Assembly (NCBI GenBank): GCA_023387715.1
Contig: JAEWHQ010000083.1
Coordinates: 1-8,288, forward strand
DNA length: 8,288 nt
Direction of reading: 5' to 3'
From: Pseudomonadota bacterium
GTDB taxonomy: Bacteria; Pseudomonadota; Alphaproteobacteria; Rhizobiales; Rhizobiaceae
A program made the position numbers and the translations under genes. The notes beneath the pieces were generated by a model. That model had not been told where the DNA came from. It worked only from the letters and a program-made list of their open reading frames with translations, and did not search any database. Positions within the stretch are counted from its first letter, which is position 1. Each line of letters begins with the position of its first letter. Positions 6,754 to 8,288 of this stretch are shown in pieces.

Positions 6754-7524
6754 ATGGTAAAAGTGACCTCTGAAACCACCGAAAAAACCGAAAATCAAAA
6801 AATTGCCGTTCTGCCGCTTGGCGCACATGAACAGCACGGAAGCCACCTGCCGTTTGAAACCGATACAATCATTGCGCAAGGCATTGCCGACCGTCTGCAA
6901 GAAACCATCTCGGGCAAACTTGATGTTGTCTTTTTGCCCGCTGAACCAGTGGGTTACTCCATTGAACATATGGATGTTGCAGGCAGCAAAACCCTTTCCT
7001 TTGATGAAGCCGTCAATCAATGGATTGCAGTTGGTGCATATTTACATGCCCAGGGCATCACTAAATTAATGCTGCTGAATGCGCATGGCGGCAATTCGCC
7101 CCTCCTCACCATTGTAGCGACCGAATTACGCGTCCGTTACAACATGCTGGTGGTTGCCACCAGCTGGACACGTTTTGGTGTGCCTGAAGGCTTAATCAAT
7201 CCGCAAGATAAATCCCTCGACATTCACGGCGGTTTTATTGAAACATCGGTGATGCTGGCCTTACGGCCTGATCTTGTCACTATGAGCAAAGCTGAAGATT
7301 TCGGCAATCGTCAGGGGGAATTTACCCAAAACTTCAAACATCTTCGTGCCTATGGCCCCCATGCCTTTGGCTGGAAAATGAGCGATTTGAACGAAAAAGG
7401 TGTGGCCGGCAATGCACAAGCTGCTAATGCGCAAGCCGGAGAAAAACTGATTGCCCATGCGGTCAAAGGTTTAAGCGAATTGCTGGATGATATCAGCCGT
7501 TTTGATTGCACGGACTTAAAATAA
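6754..7524 (+). CDS. Creatininase-family metal-dependent amidohydrolase
   Basis: A protein of about 256 residues in the creatininase family, binuclear-metal enzymes that hydrolyse cyclic or linear amides (creatininase, MftE-type peptidases, ArfB-like deformylases). The LPLGAHEQHGSHLPFETD block gives metal ligands E26, H28 and D37. NAHGGNSP gives H111. The HGGFIETS segment gives E163, the usual place of the last acidic ligand in NAHGGN-type members. The substrate is not known. The N-terminus before the first core strand is short and polar (TSETTEKTENQK) and lacks the W/L-T-xxE segment many relatives have. The start is uncertain: ATG 6754 has almost no ribosome site; an in-frame TTG at 6733 adds seven residues; a GTG at 6763 has weak GGAATGG-like pairing. 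It lies divergent from lacI and 108 bp before the COG0523 GTPase gene, so control by the repressor is likely, and it may need metal supplied by its neighbour. Confidence 0.88.
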   Translation: MVKVTSETTEKTENQKIAVLPLGAHEQHGSHLPFETDTIIAQGIADRLQETISGKLDVVFLPAEPVGYSIEHMDVAGSKTLSFDEAVNQWIAVGAYLHAQGITKLMLLNAHGGNSPLLTIVATELRVRYNMLVVATSWTRFGVPEGLINPQDKSLDIHGGFIETSVMLALRPDLVTMSKAEDFGNRQGEFTQNFKHLRAYGPHAFGWKMSDLNEKGVAGNAQAANAQAGEKLIAHAVKGLSELLDDISRFDCTDLK

Positions 7525-7551
7525 GCCCCAATGATGTGCATAAGAGTGTAT

Positions 7552-7564
7552 GTAATAGTATAGC
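7552..7564. promoter_or_regulatory. Candidate Zur box upstream of the COG0523 GTPase gene
   Basis: GTAATAGTATAGC matches 10 of 12 defined bases of GTTATANTATAAC, the core of the published alphaproteobacterial Zur site. The outer flanks also fit: CATTTC-like bases follow on the right (7564-7569) and TATG precedes on the left, for 17 of 22 matches over 7547-7569 by hand alignment. It lies 68 bp upstream of the GTPase ATG, a sensible repressor position. COG0523 GTPases are often Zur-controlled, which strengthens the call; the position of the promoter itself is not clear. Confidence 0.55.
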
Positions 7565-7632
7565 ATTTCACGGATCGATCACTTATATCCGTCTTCTGAT
7601 TAAATCCGCATCCAAATTGAGAGGCGATCATT

Positions 7633-8288
7633 ATGAGCCAAGAGCAAACTGAAGCCGCAACCACACCAAACCGTATTCCCGTTACCGTTCTTACCGGATA
7701 TTTAGGCTCAGGAAAAACCACGCTCCTCAACCGTATCCTCACCGAAGCCCACGGCAAACGCTATGCCGTTGTGGTCAATGAATTTGGTGAAATCGGTATT
7801 GACAATGATCTGATCGTCGAATCCGACGAAGAGATTTACGAAATGAACAATGGCTGCATTTGCTGCACCGTGCGTGGTGATCTTATCCGCGTGGTGGAAG
7901 GTTTGATGCGCCGTCCGGGTCGTTTTGATGCCATTATTGTTGAAACCACCGGTCTTGCTGATCCGGTGCCGGTTGCACAAACATTCTTCATGGATGACGA
8001 TGTGCGCGCCAAAACCAGCCTTGATGCTGTTGTCGCTCTGGTTGATGCCAAACATCTGCCGCTTCGTCTGAAAGACAGCCGTGAAGCAGAAGATCAGATC
8101 GCTTTTGCCGATGTGGTATTGCTTAACAAAACCGATCTCGTCAGCGAAGATGAACTGGCCAAGATTGAAGCAACTGTGCGTGCCATCAACCCGCATGCCA
8201 CCATCCACCGCACAGAGCGCGCCAATATCGCGCTTGACCGCGTGCTGAACCGCGGCGCTTTTGATTTGCAGCGCGCGCTGGATAATGA
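7633..8288 (+). CDS. COG0523/CobW-family G3E GTPase, probable zinc metallochaperone (3' end outside window)
   Basis: The first 218 codons of a G3E GTPase of the CobW/COG0523 group, cytosolic metal-delivery proteins that couple GTP hydrolysis to metal transfer. Visible motifs: Walker [10 protein letters not shown] (22-30), the group-defining metal site GCICC (C75, C77, C78), ETTGLADP with the Walker B/switch region (104-111), and the guanine-specificity NKTD (165-168). The C-terminal domain, where histidine-rich metal stretches often lie, is cut off. ATG 7633 has GAGG (7621-7624) 8 nt upstream. The Zur-like site upstream suggests a zinc-starvation protein of the ZigA/YeiR/ZNG1 kind rather than CobW of cobalamin synthesis; no cobalamin gene is nearby. 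A role in nitrile hydratase maturation is a less likely alternative, since no such genes are seen. Confidence 0.93.
   Translation, partial: MSQEQTEAATTPNRIPVTVLTGYLGSGKTTLLNRILTEAHGKRYAVVVNEFGEIGIDNDLIVESDEEIYEMNNGCICCTVRGDLIRVVEGLMRRPGRFDAIIVETTGLADPVPVAQTFFMDDDVRAKTSLDAVVALVDAKHLPLRLKDSREAEDQIAFADVVLLNKTDLVSEDELAKIEATVRAINPHATIHRTERANIALDRVLNRGAFDLQRALDN

Noticed and set aside
7708..8208. 166-codon minus-strand open frame opposite the GTPase gene
   Set aside because: The plus strand encodes the Walker A, CICC and NKTD motifs; the minus frame is a shadow.

Overview
The window looks like chromosomal DNA from an alphaproteobacterium, probably Rhizobiales and Brucellaceae-like. This rests on the style of the proteins (a PAS-GGDEF-EAL protein, a PuuD-type amidotransferase with an LSGS...HPHHYG loop, a COG0523 GTPase) and on a 13-bp element close to the alphaproteobacterial Zur box. 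Base composition is moderate and intergenic regions are AT-rich, which would suit a lower-GC relative of Brucella/Ochrobactrum such as Pseudochrobactrum. That placement is an inference, not a demonstration. Seven protein genes fill the window, two of them cut by its edges. I see no rRNA, tRNA, CRISPR array, insertion sequence, integrase or phage gene.

Layout. From the left edge to 2287 (minus) lies most of a membrane-anchored PAS-GGDEF-EAL protein of cyclic-di-GMP metabolism, with both catalytic domains apparently intact. A 318-bp AT-rich spacer holds its probable extended -10 promoter and several inverted repeats. Next, on minus, is a classical short-chain dehydrogenase (2606-3349). A 356-bp divergent spacer separates it from a plus-strand class I amidotransferase of the PuuD/peptidase C26 type (3706-4467). 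A strong bidirectional hairpin terminator (4490-4525) divides that gene from a convergent minus-strand pair: a LacI-family repressor (5528-6547) followed 27 bp later by a D-2-hydroxyacid dehydrogenase (4529-5500). Divergent from lacI is a plus-strand creatininase-family metal hydrolase (6754-7524). A COG0523/CobW-type G3E GTPase then starts at 7633 and runs off the right edge.

How the genes may work together. The repressor, the 2-hydroxyacid dehydrogenase and the divergent creatininase-family hydrolase form the most coherent unit. The space between them carries palindromes suited to operators, one of them enclosing a TATAAT hexamer. The SDR and the gamma-glutamyl hydrolase may belong to the same small-molecule catabolic island, but each has its own promoter region and the substrate cannot be read from sequence. 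The GTPase is probably controlled separately by zinc, through the Zur-like site in its upstream region. The GGDEF-EAL gene is a stand-alone signalling gene. I found no clear evidence of a wholly new system; the most testable points are the regulatory sites and the unassigned enzyme cluster.
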